Source: a virus. From it: a stretch of 24,297 bases of DNA. The stretch lies in the IMG/VR virus record IMGVR_UViG_3300036760_000095, positions 1-24,297 of that record. One strand, 5' to 3'. The position numbers were made by a program, and so were the translations under genes. Positions 5,886 to 13,432 of this stretch are shown piece by piece (the stretch's first letter is position 1; each line of letters opens with the position of its first letter). The notes under the pieces were generated by a model that was not told where the DNA came from, did not search any database, and worked only from the letters and a program-made list of their open reading frames with translations.

Positions 5886-6192
5886 ACCTTTAACGATAAA
5901 TAAGGCGTGGGTGGGCAGAAGATTTAAGTCTTCCGAGTACAAACAATATGAAAGTGATGTATCAAAGTTACTACCACGAAGTAAAAATATGATTAAGGGA
6001 GAAGTAGAAATACGCTATTTATTTTACATTAAGAATTATGCAATAACAGATGTAGATAATATGATAAAACCTATACAAGACTTACTCGTTAAAAAGGGAT
6101 ATATAGAAGATGATAGAAAAATAGTCGTCTTGCTTGCCCAGAAATTTAAAAGTGAATTAGAAAAAATGATAATCACAATTAAACCGATATGA
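5863..6192 (+). CDS. rusA: RusA-type Holliday junction resolvase
   Basis: 109 residues, close to the roughly 120 of E. coli RusA. The catalytic acidic cluster is clear: TDVDN (D63, D65, N66), K69, D73 and EDDRKI (D83, D84). The enzyme cuts four-way junctions symmetrically and is used by phages to remove branches before packaging. It sits directly before terminase genes and after NinB-like and ssDNA-binding-like genes, a fitting context. It overlaps the next small gene by four bases (ATGA). Confidence 0.85.
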   Translation: MDIHIGIRPLTINKAWVGRRFKSSEYKQYESDVSKLLPRSKNMIKGEVEIRYLFYIKNYAITDVDNMIKPIQDLLVKKGYIEDDRKIVVLLAQKFKSELEKMIITIKPI

Positions 6193-6392
6193 AAACAAAA
6201 CTTTTGAAATCAAGCGAATATAATGGATTACCTTTCAACCTCCAAGATGTTATACTTAATCAAGTTCGGCGTGAGGAGTTGAAATGGTATCCGTTTGAAA
6301 ATCCCCCTATGCCAAAAGATGAATTTAGGGTATACTTACAAGAGATAGGCAGAAAGTATTTATCAAGAAATAAAACTATGTTACTATGGTAG
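6189..6392 (+). CDS. small hypothetical protein after rusA
   Basis: 67 residues starting in an ATGA overlap with rusA, so coupled to it. The sequence EELKWYPFENPPMPKDEFRV is distinctive but not recognised. It may be an accessory factor of the recombination module. No membrane span or cysteines. Confidence 0.5.
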   Translation: MKTKLLKSSEYNGLPFNLQDVILNQVRREELKWYPFENPPMPKDEFRVYLQEIGRKYLSRNKTMLLW

Positions 6393-6411
6393 CTTTTCTT
6401 AAATAAAAGAG

Positions 6412-6417
6412 TATAAT
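6412..6417 (+). promoter_or_regulatory. -10 box TATAAT six bases before terS
   Basis: Perfect TATAAT with six bases (TAAAGA) to the ATG at 6424, predicting transcription from or next to the start codon and so a leaderless mRNA. No good -35 is seen. Confidence 0.45.
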
Positions 6418-6423
6418 TAAAGA

Positions 6424-6837
6424 ATGGAAACTACTTTATGTGGAAAATGCAATAAACCCAAAGGCAAGGAAGAGGGTTGTTGTAAATGCGGGCGGCCATT
6501 GAAATTTGAATCCTTAAAAGATTTACAAGATAGGATTGATATTTATTTTAATAATACTTCAAAAGATGAATGGACTATAACTGGATTAGCAATGGAGCTT
6601 GACACTTTTAGAAGTGTATTGGTTGATTATGGGACAGGGAAGTATGATGATGTTGATGAGTTTTCCAACGCGATAAAAAAGGCTAAGCAAAAGGTAGAAA
6701 ATGGCTATGAAATAGATTTAAAAAAGTCAGGAAGAAGTGGAACTATATTTGCTTTAAAGAATTTTGATTGGACTGATAAAAATGAAACTAATTTATTAAA
6801 TGCCGGAAAATCTTTTGATTTTGGATGGGAAAAATAA
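6424..6837 (+). CDS. terS: terminase small subunit (gp3-like) with N-terminal zinc ribbon
   Basis: 137 residues. The part from GRPLKF (about 24-29) onward fits small terminase/DNA-packaging gp3-like proteins: a predicted helix-turn-helix around TITGLAMELDTFRSVLVDY, then KKAKQKVENGYE and FALKNFDWTDKNE. It would bind the packaging site and hand DNA to the large subunit. Unusually the N-terminus has a C6-x2-C9 ... C19-x-C20-x2-C22-type cluster, probably a zinc ribbon. It overlaps terL by 13 bases. Confidence 0.75.
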   Translation: METTLCGKCNKPKGKEEGCCKCGRPLKFESLKDLQDRIDIYFNNTSKDEWTITGLAMELDTFRSVLVDYGTGKYDDVDEFSNAIKKAKQKVENGYEIDLKKSGRSGTIFALKNFDWTDKNETNLLNAGKSFDFGWEK

Positions 6838-8168
6838 AAGTTGTAATAAAATATAAACCTAGAAATTGGGCTAACGCTTTACATAATGCGGTAACTCGTT
6901 GGATTGTAATGATATTACATAGAAGAGCTGGAAAAACCACTGCCGCGCTGAACCATTTGCAAAGAGATTGTCTAAAGAAAGGTGGAACACTTTATGCATA
7001 TATTGGACCCACTTACAAACAGACTAAACGAATTGCTTGGGATATAGCCAAGAAAATATCTGAAAATATACCAAACATTGATTATAATGAAGCAGAACTA
7101 ACGATAAAATATCCTAATGACTCAAAACTATTTCTAGCTGGCAGTGATAATATAAATGCTTTGCGAGGATTAGGACTTTGGGGAGTAGGACTAGACGAGT
7201 ACCCTTTGCAGTCTCCGGCTCTATTTACAGAAGTTATCTCAAAGTGCCTAGCAGACCATTTAGGATATTGTATATTTTTTGGAACACCTAAAGGAAAAAA
7301 CCATTTTTACAGAATATACAATACCGCTCTAAAGAACCCGAAAGAATATACAGTTATCTATCACACTATTGACGATAGTTTAGCGAATGAAGAAGGCGAA
7401 ACGATAGATAATTTACGCCAAGCTCTTGAAGACGATAGAAAACTTGTAGCTCAAGGCGAAATGACCCAAGATGAGTTTGATCAGGAATGGTATAATTCCT
7501 TTGAAGCATCGGTTAAGGGAGCTTACTATTCTACACAAATAGCTGAAGCGCGGAAGCAGGGCAGAATTAAGATTGTGCCTTATGACCGGGAACTTTTAGT
7601 GCATACTGTTTGGGATTTAGGAGTTGGGCAAGCTCTTGGTATTGGTTTCTACCAAAGAATAAACAGGGAAATGCGAATGATAGATTTCTGGGAAGGACAA
7701 GGAGCTGAGGGTATTTTAGATGGAATTGTATCTGTGCAAAACAAGCAATATATTTATGGAAAGCATTTTGCTCCGCACGATATTAGAGCTAGAGAAGAGT
7801 CCACCGGCAAGACCAGACTTGAAACAGCTAGAGAAAAAAATATAAACTTTGAAGTAGTGCCTATGATTTCAGTAGATGACGGAATAAATAAAGGAAAGTT
7901 GATGTGGAGTAGATTATGGGTAGATAGTGTAGCTTGTGAAGATTGGCTGGAAAAAGTATCACAATATAAACAAAAATGGAATGAGGATAAGCAAATGTTT
8001 GAAGATAAACCCTCGCACGATTTTACTTCACACGCCGGGGATGTGCATAGATATGCTTCTATTGTAGAAGATTTAATGACTAACGAATTTGATAACAATG
8101 AAAGACAACGAATAGAGCAGAACCGATTTGATAGGGTAAGTGTTGCCCGTGATTACGGGTTGACTTGA
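6825..8168 (+). CDS. terL: terminase large subunit
   Basis: 447 residues, normal for this family. The ATPase domain has a deviant Walker A HRRAGKTT (32-39) and Walker B WGVGLDE (119-125, D124/E125 catalytic). The C-terminal RNase H-like nuclease domain shows acidic residues at D264 (TVWDLG), D319 (PHDIRA) and D406 (AGDVHR). It powers DNA translocation and cuts concatemers at the portal. The start at 6825 overlaps terS. The stop is TGA, inside a promoter for the next gene. Confidence 0.95.
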   Translation: MGKIKVVIKYKPRNWANALHNAVTRWIVMILHRRAGKTTAALNHLQRDCLKKGGTLYAYIGPTYKQTKRIAWDIAKKISENIPNIDYNEAELTIKYPNDSKLFLAGSDNINALRGLGLWGVGLDEYPLQSPALFTEVISKCLADHLGYCIFFGTPKGKNHFYRIYNTALKNPKEYTVIYHTIDDSLANEEGETIDNLRQALEDDRKLVAQGEMTQDEFDQEWYNSFEASVKGAYYSTQIAEARKQGRIKIVPYDRELLVHTVWDLGVGQALGIGFYQRINREMRMIDFWEGQGAEGILDGIVSVQNKQYIYGKHFAPHDIRAREESTGKTRLETAREKNINFEVVPMISVDDGINKGKLMWSRLWVDSVACEDWLEKVSQYKQKWNEDKQMFEDKPSHDFTSHAGDVHRYASIVEDLMTNEFDNNERQRIEQNRFDRVSVARDYGLT

Positions 8169-8187
8169 TTTTACAAAGTTATATAAT
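8160..8187 (+). promoter_or_regulatory. strong promoter at the end of terL
   Basis: TTGACT (8160-8165), 16-nt spacer and perfect TATAAT (8182-8187). The next ATG is at 8195, seven bases after the -10, so transcription would start at about the A of the ATG (leaderless). It overlaps the last codons of terL. Confidence 0.6.
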
Positions 8188-8194
8188 ATATTAA

Positions 8195-8404
8195 ATGCCA
8201 ATTCATTCTTACAAAACTCTCCCAGAAAAATATGATACAATACTTTCATTCGTAGGTTTGTTTATCCCCGTTCCTTCTTCTCAATGCAAATATACTCCAG
8301 ACTTTGTGATTGCGGATTGGGGCTTCGGGGCTAGTATTGGAGTATGTAAAGTTCCGCTCGGAATTATAATGATAATTGTGGCGGTGATAGTAAAGTTAAT
8401 ATGA
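8195..8404 (+). CDS. small membrane protein, probably leaderless
   Basis: 69 residues with a hydrophobic segment in the first half (ILSFVGLFIPVP) and a strong C-terminal span (VPLGIIMIIVAVIVKLI). Two Cys lie near residues 31 and 51. It could be a membrane-active protein, but nothing shows a holin signature beyond hydrophobicity. It has its own promoter and begins a small cassette with the next genes. Confidence 0.5.
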   Translation: MPIHSYKTLPEKYDTILSFVGLFIPVPSSQCKYTPDFVIADWGFGASIGVCKVPLGIIMIIVAVIVKLI

Positions 8405-8496
8405 AAATCTGTGAAGCGTGCGGTAAAAAGACAAAAGTGGTATATTTATTTAAGGGATTAAAACTTTGTGCTAAATGTTATTTTAAGATAAAATGA
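8401..8496 (+). CDS. 31-residue zinc-ribbon peptide
   Basis: MKICEACGKKTKVVYLFKGL followed by KLCAKCYFKIK: two CxxC knuckles (C4/C7, C23/C26) spaced as in a minimal zinc ribbon. It overlaps the upstream gene by four bases (ATGA). It may bind nucleic acid. It resembles small Cys4 proteins often found near phage HNH genes. Confidence 0.5.
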   Translation: MKICEACGKKTKVVYLFKGLKLCAKCYFKIK

Positions 8497-8508
8497 AAAC
8501 AAGACCAG

Positions 8509-8655
8509 ATGCCTTATAAAGACCCATTAAAAAGAATAGAGCAACGTAAACGTTATAGAAAGGATAACTCACAGAAACTAAACGAGTATAAGAGACTTTA
8601 TTTCATAAAAAATCCTGAAAAGTTAAAAGCATACTATCAGAAAAAAAAAAGATAA
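8509..8655 (+). CDS. small basic HNH-associated repeat protein
   Basis: 48 residues, MPYKDPLKRIEQRKRYRKDN and on, with repeating Y-R/K-K pattern. Such basic repeats usually form the N-terminal DNA-binding part of phage HNH proteins. Here it is a separate ORF just before an HNH gene at 8660, so it could be a split-off or degenerate N-terminal domain. Confidence 0.45.
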   Translation: MPYKDPLKRIEQRKRYRKDNSQKLNEYKRLYFIKNPEKLKAYYQKKKR

Positions 8656-8659
8656 AAGA

Positions 8660-9112
8660 GTGAGTAAGGGACTGAAGAGATTTATTCCTAGCCATAAAGG
8701 TATACTTCATACTGAGGAAACTAAAAGAAAGATGAGTTTAGCTCATAAAGGAAGAAAGTATAAACCTATGTCAGAGCAAGGAAAAGAAAATATAAAGAAA
8801 AGTTACGATAAGCGTTATAAAATTTTAGGTATGCCATTCCCAAATTGGAAAGGTGGAAATTGTGTTGCAAATGGGAGGGCAAGAAGAAGAAATGTAAAAG
8901 GGTCGTTTACTAGTGCAGAGTGGGAGTTATTAAAAAAGAGTTATAATTTTACTTGTCCTTGTTGCAAAAGAAAAGAACCTGATATAAAATTGACTAGAGA
9001 CCATATTATTCCGATTATAAAAGGTGGCTCAAATTTTATAGAAAATATTCAGCCTCTCTGTATAAATTGTAATAGTTATAAACATACTAAAACAACTAAA
9101 TATGAATTCTAA
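8660..9112 (+). CDS. HNH homing-type endonuclease (clade B)
   Basis: 150 residues from GTG at 8660. NUMOD3-like motif TEETKRKMSLAHKGRK (about 18-33), NWKGG (62-66), then FTSAEWELLK and the HNH module: C99/C102, D114-H115, KGGSN, N129, C134-x2-C137. It is closely similar over the HNH part to the protein at 15588 (DHIIPI-KGGSN-IENIQPLCINCNS shared), so the two are recent paralogues. It sits between the terminase and portal genes. Confidence 0.85.
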   Translation: MSKGLKRFIPSHKGILHTEETKRKMSLAHKGRKYKPMSEQGKENIKKSYDKRYKILGMPFPNWKGGNCVANGRARRRNVKGSFTSAEWELLKKSYNFTCPCCKRKEPDIKLTRDHIIPIIKGGSNFIENIQPLCINCNSYKHTKTTKYEF

Positions 9113-9119
9113 TAATAAG

Positions 9120-9251
9120 ATGAGTGAAGCAGGTGAGCAGTTCCAAAGTATATATAAAGAACACCACGACCCTGTTTCAAGGGAAAAGAAAAAGATATTA
9201 GAAAATAGGAGAAAGCGAGCGGAGATAATAAAAGAAGACAATGGATTATAA
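9120..9251 (+). CDS. small charged hypothetical protein
   Basis: 43 residues, MSEAGEQFQSIYKEHHDPVS then a KR-rich helix. It overlaps the next gene by 11 bases. It lies where small terminase-portal linker genes are common. Function unknown. Confidence 0.45.
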   Translation: MSEAGEQFQSIYKEHHDPVSREKKKILENRRKRAEIIKEDNGL

Positions 9252-9480
9252 TACAGCAGTGCGTGAAAAATTAGCAAGAAGAAAAGAAGCAGGTATAACT
9301 GCTAGCCTTATTGATACAGAAGTTAAACTAGACCACGAATACAAACGAACTACATACACGCAAACAAACTATGAAGATAGAAAGTTTTTATGGTACAATT
9401 ATAAGAAGAAAATTAGCGAACAAATAATACCAGTTGAATTGTGTCAAGTATGCAAAAAACTGGAAATTGAGCATATATGA
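9241..9480 (+). CDS. hypothetical protein upstream of portal
   Basis: 79 residues, basic and helical. It ends VELCQVCKKLEIEHI, which looks like the first half of an HNH-like zinc finger (CxxC ... EHI) that stops before the second half. It may be a truncated HNH-like protein or an unrelated protein with this end. The stop TGA overlaps the portal start (ATGA at 9477). Confidence 0.5.
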   Translation: MDYNTAVREKLARRKEAGITASLIDTEVKLDHEYKRTTYTQTNYEDRKFLWYNYKKKISEQIIPVELCQVCKKLEIEHI

Positions 9481-11192
9481 TAAAAAAAATCACAGAGGAA
9501 ATAATGAACTATAAGACTAATTCCTACGAAATGATGGAGGGATACAGTTTTTCAGCTTATAAATTATTACGCAGGATTGGTTTGTACAAATCGCAAACAT
9601 TTCCTAAGGGGAAACTAGACAGTCAAGGAGCGTATAAATACTGGTTCGATATAATTACATCCCGTGTCAATAGCGAAGTTAAGAACATAGACTTTGACAC
9701 CAAAGACATCCAGCTCTACTCTGACGCTAAAGAAGACGCTATCCGTGTTTTGTTAGCCAATGTGGCGATGAAAGACTATCTAGCTGAAAGCGGTGAAGCC
9801 GAAAAACTAAACGAAGCGGTGGAGCAAAGCAGTGAATGGGGCAATGTTGTTTGGAAAAAAGTAGATAAAGACTACAAGATACTTGAACTAAATAATGTAA
9901 TGGTGCTGAACCAGACCGCTAAGACACTTGAGGACTCTGATGTAATTGAATATGAATGTATGCTCTCTACCGACCTGCGGAAAAAGAAAGGCACTTGGTA
10001 TGATGATGAAATTGACGAACTGATAAAATCTGCCAAGCCGACTACTAACAAAACTTCTCCTGAATTTTATATCTACGAAAGGAATGGCGAAATAACTGAA
10101 AAAGAATATCTGTTGGCTAAAGATGAAACCGACACTGGCGACGAAGACAAGTTTATCTTAGCCAAAGTTATTGTCGGAGGCATAGAGAAAGAAAAACCTA
10201 CCACAGTGTTGTTCTGCGAAGAAATTAGTGAAAAGCCATATAAGGAACATCATCGCTCTTTTTACTCCGGGCGTTGGCTCCGAATGGGTTTGTATGAAAT
10301 CCTGATGGACATACAGACCCGAGCCAATGAAATTGGCAACCAAATAGCGCGCGGGCTTGAGTATGCTTCTAAAACATTTTTTGCTTCACCTGACAGACTT
10401 ATCGCTCAAAACATCTTGACTGACTTACAGAATGGCGATGTCATCAAAGGCGATATTAAGCAAGTGGAAGTGCGAATGAATGGACTTGACCAGCTTATAG
10501 CCGACTGGAACCGACTGATGACCTTAGCTGACGCTTTGTCCAACTCTTATGAGGTAGTTACAGGCGAAAATTCTCCAGCAGGCACGCCTTTCCGTTTAGC
10601 CGCTCAACAGAACTTAAACGCTAATAAACTCTTTGATTTCATAAGAGAGAAACTAGGCATAGCTTTTCAAGGCGTGATAGAGGACTGGATATTGCCTAAC
10701 CTACTAAAGAACCTAAAAGCAAAAGAAATCTTGCGACTGACTGATGACAGTGGAGCGTTGGGAGAATACTACAAAGCCCTTGTTGATAACTGGTATGTTT
10801 CTAACCTTTTATCCTTCCCGCCACACGATGAACAAGTTGGACAAGAAATAAAACAACAGAAATTGCAGGAAGTAATGAAAAATACTAAAGTGATGGTAGA
10901 ATTGGAAGATGGAATGTGGAAAGACTTTGAGCCAAGAGTGCGAGTTTCGATTACGGGTGAAAACTATGCGATTGCCTCTGAGCTCGACACACTGAATAGT
11001 TTTATTCAACTCGAGCAAGACCCTGTAAGACGAACGGCACTAATTGAAATGGCAATGAAAAAGAAAAATATTGATGTATCAGCTTTACCAAAGAGTCCGC
11101 CTCAACCACCACCTCAACCTCCTCAGCAAAATCAAGGACAAGGTGGAGGACTCGACGAGGCGCTTAAAAATCAATCGATGGCTATGGCATAA
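9477..11192 (+). CDS. portal protein
   Basis: 571 residues, in the usual range for portals of short-tailed phages. It is placed between terminase and scaffold/capsid genes as expected. The mixed alpha-helical core, the segment IQTRANEIGNQIARGLEYAS (about residues 280-300) and the later LADALSNSYEVVTGE fit portal proteins, and the C-terminus is rich in Pro, Gln and Gly (PPPQPPQQNQGQGGG). Twelve copies would form the ring through which DNA enters. Codons are visibly more GC-rich than in neighbouring HNH genes. Confidence 0.8.
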   Translation: MIKKITEEIMNYKTNSYEMMEGYSFSAYKLLRRIGLYKSQTFPKGKLDSQGAYKYWFDIITSRVNSEVKNIDFDTKDIQLYSDAKEDAIRVLLANVAMKDYLAESGEAEKLNEAVEQSSEWGNVVWKKVDKDYKILELNNVMVLNQTAKTLEDSDVIEYECMLSTDLRKKKGTWYDDEIDELIKSAKPTTNKTSPEFYIYERNGEITEKEYLLAKDETDTGDEDKFILAKVIVGGIEKEKPTTVLFCEEISEKPYKEHHRSFYSGRWLRMGLYEILMDIQTRANEIGNQIARGLEYASKTFFASPDRLIAQNILTDLQNGDVIKGDIKQVEVRMNGLDQLIADWNRLMTLADALSNSYEVVTGENSPAGTPFRLAAQQNLNANKLFDFIREKLGIAFQGVIEDWILPNLLKNLKAKEILRLTDDSGALGEYYKALVDNWYVSNLLSFPPHDEQVGQEIKQQKLQEVMKNTKVMVELEDGMWKDFEPRVRVSITGENYAIASELDTLNSFIQLEQDPVRRTALIEMAMKKKNIDVSALPKSPPQPPPQPPQQNQGQGGGLDEALKNQSMAMA

Positions 11193-11193
11193 A

Positions 11194-11511
11194 ATGAAAA
11201 GAATAGAATATACAACTAAAGAAAGTTTAGATAAACTTAGAAAGGTAGATAAACTATATCAACAAAACAAACGATTAAGATTAGTAGGATATAAAACTGA
11301 AGAATATAGAAAGTACCGTAAGAAATATCCTGAAAAAGTAAAGGCTCAGCAAAAGTTAAATAGAGAATTTAGAAAAGGAAATATTAAAAGGTCGCCATGC
11401 TATAAATGTGGAGAAATTTATAAAGTACATGCCCATCATCCAAATTATTGTAAACCTTTAGAAATAATTTGGGTTTGTTCTATTCATCATAAGGAGTTAC
11501 ATAAAAAATGA
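11194..11511 (+). CDS. HNH-like zinc protein after the portal
   Basis: 105 residues from the ATG at 11194, directly after the portal stop; longer in-frame starts inside portal are less likely. A basic helical N-terminus (residues 1-65) is followed by CYKCG, then AHHPNY and VCSIHHKELH, a compact zinc/HNH-like fold common in phages. Whether it cuts DNA is unknown. Its AT-rich codons contrast with the portal, suggesting an inserted cassette together with the next ORF. Confidence 0.6.
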   Translation: MKRIEYTTKESLDKLRKVDKLYQQNKRLRLVGYKTEEYRKYRKKYPEKVKAQQKLNREFRKGNIKRSPCYKCGEIYKVHAHHPNYCKPLEIIWVCSIHHKELHKK

Positions 11512-11639
11512 AAGGAAAATGTGTTGCCTGTGGTAATGAAACAAATAAAAGTGTTGGACAGATATTATACTGGTGTAGTAAAGTATGTAGAAAAAGGGGT
11601 CGAAGATTACGAGCTAAATACTTAAAACAAAATGCCTAA
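11508..11639 (+). CDS. small zinc-finger protein (MYM/FCS-like)
   Basis: 43 residues with CVACG (C5/C8) and YWCSKVC (C23/C27), then an Arg/Lys-rich tail. This resembles a short FCS/MYM-type finger that binds nucleic acid or protein. It overlaps the preceding gene by four bases and is one of the few genes with a Shine-Dalgarno (AAGGAG at 11491-11496). Confidence 0.5.
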   Translation: MKGKCVACGNETNKSVGQILYWCSKVCRKRGRRLRAKYLKQNA

Positions 11640-11654
11640 AGTAGTAAGCAAGAA

Positions 11655-11765
11655 ATGAATGCCGCCAAACAAATGGCTAAAGATACTGATGGAGAAGTGT
11701 TGATGAGTAAAGAGAAAATGTTAAAAATGGCGAAGAAGAATAAAATGAAAATGTCGGTCGTTTAA
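11655..11765 (+). CDS. short Lys/Met-rich protein
   Basis: 36 residues rich in Lys and Met (MNAAKQMAKDTDGEVLMSKE...). It begins in an ATGA overlap with an 8-codon frame at 11632-11658 that itself overlaps the previous gene, so this is a chain of overlapping tiny frames. It may be a remnant of a portal-linked gene interrupted by the zinc-protein cassette. Confidence 0.35.
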   Translation: MNAAKQMAKDTDGEVLMSKEKMLKMAKKNKMKMSVV

Positions 11766-11788
11766 TAATTAATAAAGAATAAACAAAA

Positions 11789-12274
11789 ATGACAAAACAA
11801 GGTGCTTTAGATTTATATATCAATCTAAATAAACTGGGTAATCTAAAAGGAGTCAAGTTTGCTTATGGTGTTAGTAAAAATGTTGGACTGCTAAAAGCGG
11901 AAATAGACTCGCTGGATAAAGCGTCCGCTCCGACAGAAGAGTATCAAAAGTTTGACGCAGAACGCCTAGAAATAGTTAAAAAGTTTGCCAAGAAAGATGA
12001 TAAGGGCGAGCCAATAATCAAAGACAATAACTACGAAATGGCAAGTCAAAAAGAATTTGATACTGCTTTTGATGCCTTAAAAGTAGAACATAAAGAAGTT
12101 TGGGAAGCGAGAGTCAAGCAGTTGGAAGAATATAGCGAACTATTAAAAACTGATTCGGCTGTGGTCTTGTATAAAATTGCTTTGAGTGAGGTGCCAACGG
12201 ATATTACGGTAACGCAGATGTATAGTATCAGTGCTTTGGTGGAAGAGTCCACACCAAGCCCTTACGGAAAATAA
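11789..12274 (+). CDS. hypothetical structural-region protein, DUF1617-like
   Basis: 161 residues, mostly helical and charged. The start GALDLYINLNKLGNLKGVKF and FAYGVSKN, a central EEYQKFDAERLEIVKKFAKKD, and KGEPIIKDNNY recall phage proteins of the DUF1617 type (from memory). It sits between portal and scaffold, where small head-assembly factors are found. The leader is A-rich without Shine-Dalgarno. Confidence 0.55.
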   Translation: MTKQGALDLYINLNKLGNLKGVKFAYGVSKNVGLLKAEIDSLDKASAPTEEYQKFDAERLEIVKKFAKKDDKGEPIIKDNNYEMASQKEFDTAFDALKVEHKEVWEARVKQLEEYSELLKTDSAVVLYKIALSEVPTDITVTQMYSISALVEESTPSPYGK

Positions 12275-12276
12275 AA

Positions 12277-12540
12277 ATGGATAGTATTAAACAATTCTTA
12301 AATAGTGGGGCGGGACTAGAAATGCGAGAGTATCTAACCTTAAAGCTAAACGAACTTAAAAATATAGATTCGGTTAGTGAAAAAGATGTAGCCAGTCAGC
12401 AAGTGTTAGAATTAAAGGCAAGCAAGCGAGCTTACAAGAAATTAAAAGAAATATTATCTGACATAATGACTTTTTCTGAATCAGTTAAACTCAAAGATGC
12501 TAGAGACCGTTTTGACGTAGGGTTAGAAGATGAGGTGTGA
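12277..12540 (+). CDS. helical hypothetical protein
   Basis: 87 residues, predicted all helical (MREYLTLKLNELKNIDS..., ELKASKRAYKKLKEILSD). It follows the previous gene by two bases, likely in the same operon. No family recognised; possibly a small head or packaging factor. Confidence 0.55.
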   Translation: MDSIKQFLNSGAGLEMREYLTLKLNELKNIDSVSEKDVASQQVLELKASKRAYKKLKEILSDIMTFSESVKLKDARDRFDVGLEDEV

Positions 12541-12546
12541 TATAAT
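12538..12546 (+). promoter_or_regulatory. extended -10 promoter of HNH gene
   Basis: TGA-TATAAT (12538-12546) fits the extended -10 pattern TGnTATAAT. Six bases follow before the ATG at 12553, so the HNH mRNA should be leaderless. It overlaps the stop of the upstream gene. Confidence 0.55.
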
Positions 12547-12552
12547 ATAGTT

Positions 12553-12987
12553 ATGCCAAGAGGGATGTATATAAGAAGGGAAGGTTATAAAGGCTATTGG
12601 TTTGGTAAAAAAAGACCTACACCTTCTCAAAAAACTAAAGATAAAATAAGAAAAGCTACTTTAGGAAAACCTAAACTTCTAAATCGTGGAGAACGCTCTA
12701 ATTTATGGAAAGGTGGTGTAACTTCTATAAATGCAAAAATACGAACTTCTTTGGAGTATAAAATTTGGCGTAGAGCAGTCTTTGAGAGAGATAAATATAC
12801 TTGTATTTGGTGTGGAATGAAAAGTGGAAATGGAAAAGCAGCAATACTTAATGCAGATCATATAAAACCTTTCTATGAATATCCCGAACTTCGTTTTGCA
12901 ATAGATAATGGTCGTACTCTTTGCATTGAATGTCATAAAAAAACAGATACTTGGGGGAGACCTAGAAAATTAAAAGATAATAAATAA
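12553..12987 (+). CDS. HNH homing-type endonuclease (clade A)
   Basis: 144 residues. A NUMOD3-like basic segment (FGKKRPTPSQKTKDKIRKAT), the LWKGG motif, then WRRAVFERD, CIWC, ADHIKPF, YPELRF, DNGRTLC and ECHKKTDTWG: the full HNH module. It closely resembles the module at 4410 and that at 3001. It has its own extended -10 promoter and sits between small structural-region genes. Confidence 0.85.
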   Translation: MPRGMYIRREGYKGYWFGKKRPTPSQKTKDKIRKATLGKPKLLNRGERSNLWKGGVTSINAKIRTSLEYKIWRRAVFERDKYTCIWCGMKSGNGKAAILNADHIKPFYEYPELRFAIDNGRTLCIECHKKTDTWGRPRKLKDNK

Positions 12988-12991
12988 ATAT

Positions 12992-13189
12992 ATGGATAAA
13001 AGTTACATACAGGCTTTGAGAATAAAACAGAGGAAGTTAGGAAAATCTGACGAAGAGGTCGAACGAATAGTTAATAGCATAACTGGAAATACACCTATGG
13101 ACGAAGAAAATGTACCAGAAGAACCAACTGCTCCCGCTGAGAATGTAGAGACACCTGAAGTGCCTGAGACACCTGAAGAGGCGGTCTAA
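12992..13189 (+). CDS. small protein with acidic, Pro/Glu-rich tail
   Basis: 65 residues: a helical start (MDKSYIQALRIKQRKLGKSD) and a low-complexity tail of Pro, Glu, Thr and Val. It looks like the end of a head-region operon before the gene-free patch. Function unknown. Confidence 0.5.
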   Translation: MDKSYIQALRIKQRKLGKSDEEVERIVNSITGNTPMDEENVPEEPTAPAENVETPEVPETPEEAV

Positions 13190-13191
13190 AG

Positions 13192-13403
13192 TTATACACA
13201 CCCTATTTATAGTAATAGTATTTATATATAAAGATTATTATTACTATTAGTCCTGTGGATATGTGGAAAAGTATTTTATCTCTTTATTTTGCAAGATAAT
13301 AAAAAACTTTGTGGGTGCGTAATATGTGTATAACTTGGGGATTGGCTATAATAACTTTATTTAACAAGACAGAAATCAACAAGTTATTAACAGGTTATCC
13401 CCA
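13192..13403. other. candidate replication origin or DnaA-box cluster
   Basis: The stretch 13190-13489 has no gene. It holds TTATACACA (13192-13200), inverted copies TGTGGATAT (13254-13262, one mismatch), TGTGGAAAA (13262-13270) and TGTGTATAA (13325-13333), and TTATCCCCA (13395-13403, one mismatch). Three of the five fit TTWTNCACA exactly. Between the first two boxes is an AT-rich inverted repeat (13209-13217 with 13239-13247). This resembles an origin with an unwinding element, but the sites could instead bind a regulator of the late promoter. Confidence 0.45.
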
Positions 13404-13404
13404 C

Positions 13405-13432
13405 TTGACAAGAAGTATGGAAGTAGTAAAAT
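13405..13432 (+). promoter_or_regulatory. late promoter for scaffold and capsid genes
   Basis: TTGACA (13405-13410), 16-nt spacer and TAAAAT (13427-13432), preceded directly by CCCCAC. The 12-mer CCCCACTTGACA is identical to that of the minus-strand promoter at 1449-1482, and spacer length and -10 are the same. It leaves a leader of about 50 bases before ATG 13490, which contains a small hairpin (13471-13482). Confidence 0.65.

Noticed and set aside
8168-9480. Alternative genetic code (TGA recoded)
   Set aside because: TGA ends terL, the 9241 gene and others at positions where a new start follows or overlaps; no gene has in-frame TGA in conserved regions.
11632-11658. Eight-codon frame MPKVVSKK as a gene
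   Set aside because: Too short to support; noted only as a link in the overlapping chain.
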